A stretch of 64,000 nt of DNA from Corallochytrium limacisporum (taxonomy: Eukaryota > Opisthokonta): NCBI GenBank assembly GCA_002811645.1, contig PDIP01000103.1, positions 18,563 through 82,562 of the forward strand, read 5' to 3'. The stretch's first letter is position 1; each line of letters begins with the position of its first letter. The position numbers and the translations under genes were made by a program. A model generated the notes under the pieces. The model ran no database searches, was not told where the DNA came from, and saw nothing but the letters and a program-made list of their open reading frames with translations. Shown here piece by piece: positions 63,703 through 64,000 of the stretch.

Positions 63703-64000
63703 AGTCTCATAGTCCAGACAAACCTTCCGCTGGTCACATGCTTGCTGCTCACACCGTTTCCAACCGAGTACTCCGGAAAACAAGTACAGTACACGGATCC
63801 CTGGACTTACGTCATAACCCTAAGTTCTCAGTTCCTGGATATTGAGAAATATCCTCACTTAAACAGTGTTTCCTGTACACCTGATGGGCCTGCAAAGGAT
63901 CTGTGTGGCTGATGGACCGCTTGCGGCCTGTCGCGTGTGTCCGGGAAGCCCCCAACTCCCCGGTTCGGGCGGGTGGGTGGGGGGGGGGGGGGGGGGTTGG
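63703..64000. other. upstream region of the DTW gene, ending in a G-run
   Basis: 298 bases holding the promoter side of the DTW gene. An uninterrupted run of 18 G at 63979-63996 closes the window. Confidence 0.6.

Overview
This is nuclear DNA of an intron-poor eukaryote. Nineteen protein genes are recognisable. Nearly all are single uninterrupted reading frames, and two have one short GT-AG intron close to the 3' end. The gene set (Rpn11, eL32, NDUFB7, Scc2/NIPBL with a PHD finger, a Ras GTPase with a CAAX box, PDK1 with a PH domain, an EPS15 with three EH domains and a ubiquitin-interacting motif, an AIMP1-type tRNA-binding protein) fits an opisthokont or close relative. A unicellular holozoan is my tentative guess, because the EPS15 ends in a UIM and one protein resembles GPS2. 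The species cannot be fixed from the sequence.

Layout: a stomatin/band-7 protein (-); low-molecular-weight tyrosine phosphatase and Rpn11 (+); a bromodomain-GATA-finger protein and a mitochondrial-type pyrophosphatase (-); a GPS2-like RGG protein, XPNPEP3 and EPS15 (+); AIMP1 (-); NIPBL/Scc2 (+); a Ras-family GTPase (-); eL32 (+); NDUFB7 (-); a SAM methyltransferase (+); a 2,252-residue CAP-Gly protein and a myo-inositol-oxygenase-like protein (-); PDK1 (-); sphingosine kinase (+); a DTW-domain tRNA modification enzyme (-). Five of the six convergent neighbours are separated by only about 110-280 bp. Divergent neighbours are separated by 0.65 to 7 kb of low-complexity DNA rich in (CT)n, G-runs and C-run/G-run palindromes. 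There are two assembly gaps, each flanked by a direct repeat. The genes are a housekeeping and signalling mixture with no cluster for one pathway.

Two observations stand out. First, the sphingosine kinase stop codon is TGA followed by CAATTA, the tobamovirus-type CARYYA readthrough context. The same frame then stays open for 119 codons and encodes a Ser/Thr-rich linker and a hydrophobic segment, so a membrane-tethered readthrough isoform is predicted. Second, the MIOX-like protein keeps the fold-defining sequence of myo-inositol oxygenase but has lost all six iron ligands, so it should be a pseudoenzyme. Other points of interest are splice donors that contain the stop codon (EPS15, and probably the bromodomain-GATA gene), a PHD finger inside Scc2, a natural D38E Ras effector loop, and a 60-bp inverted repeat bracketing 1.5 kb.
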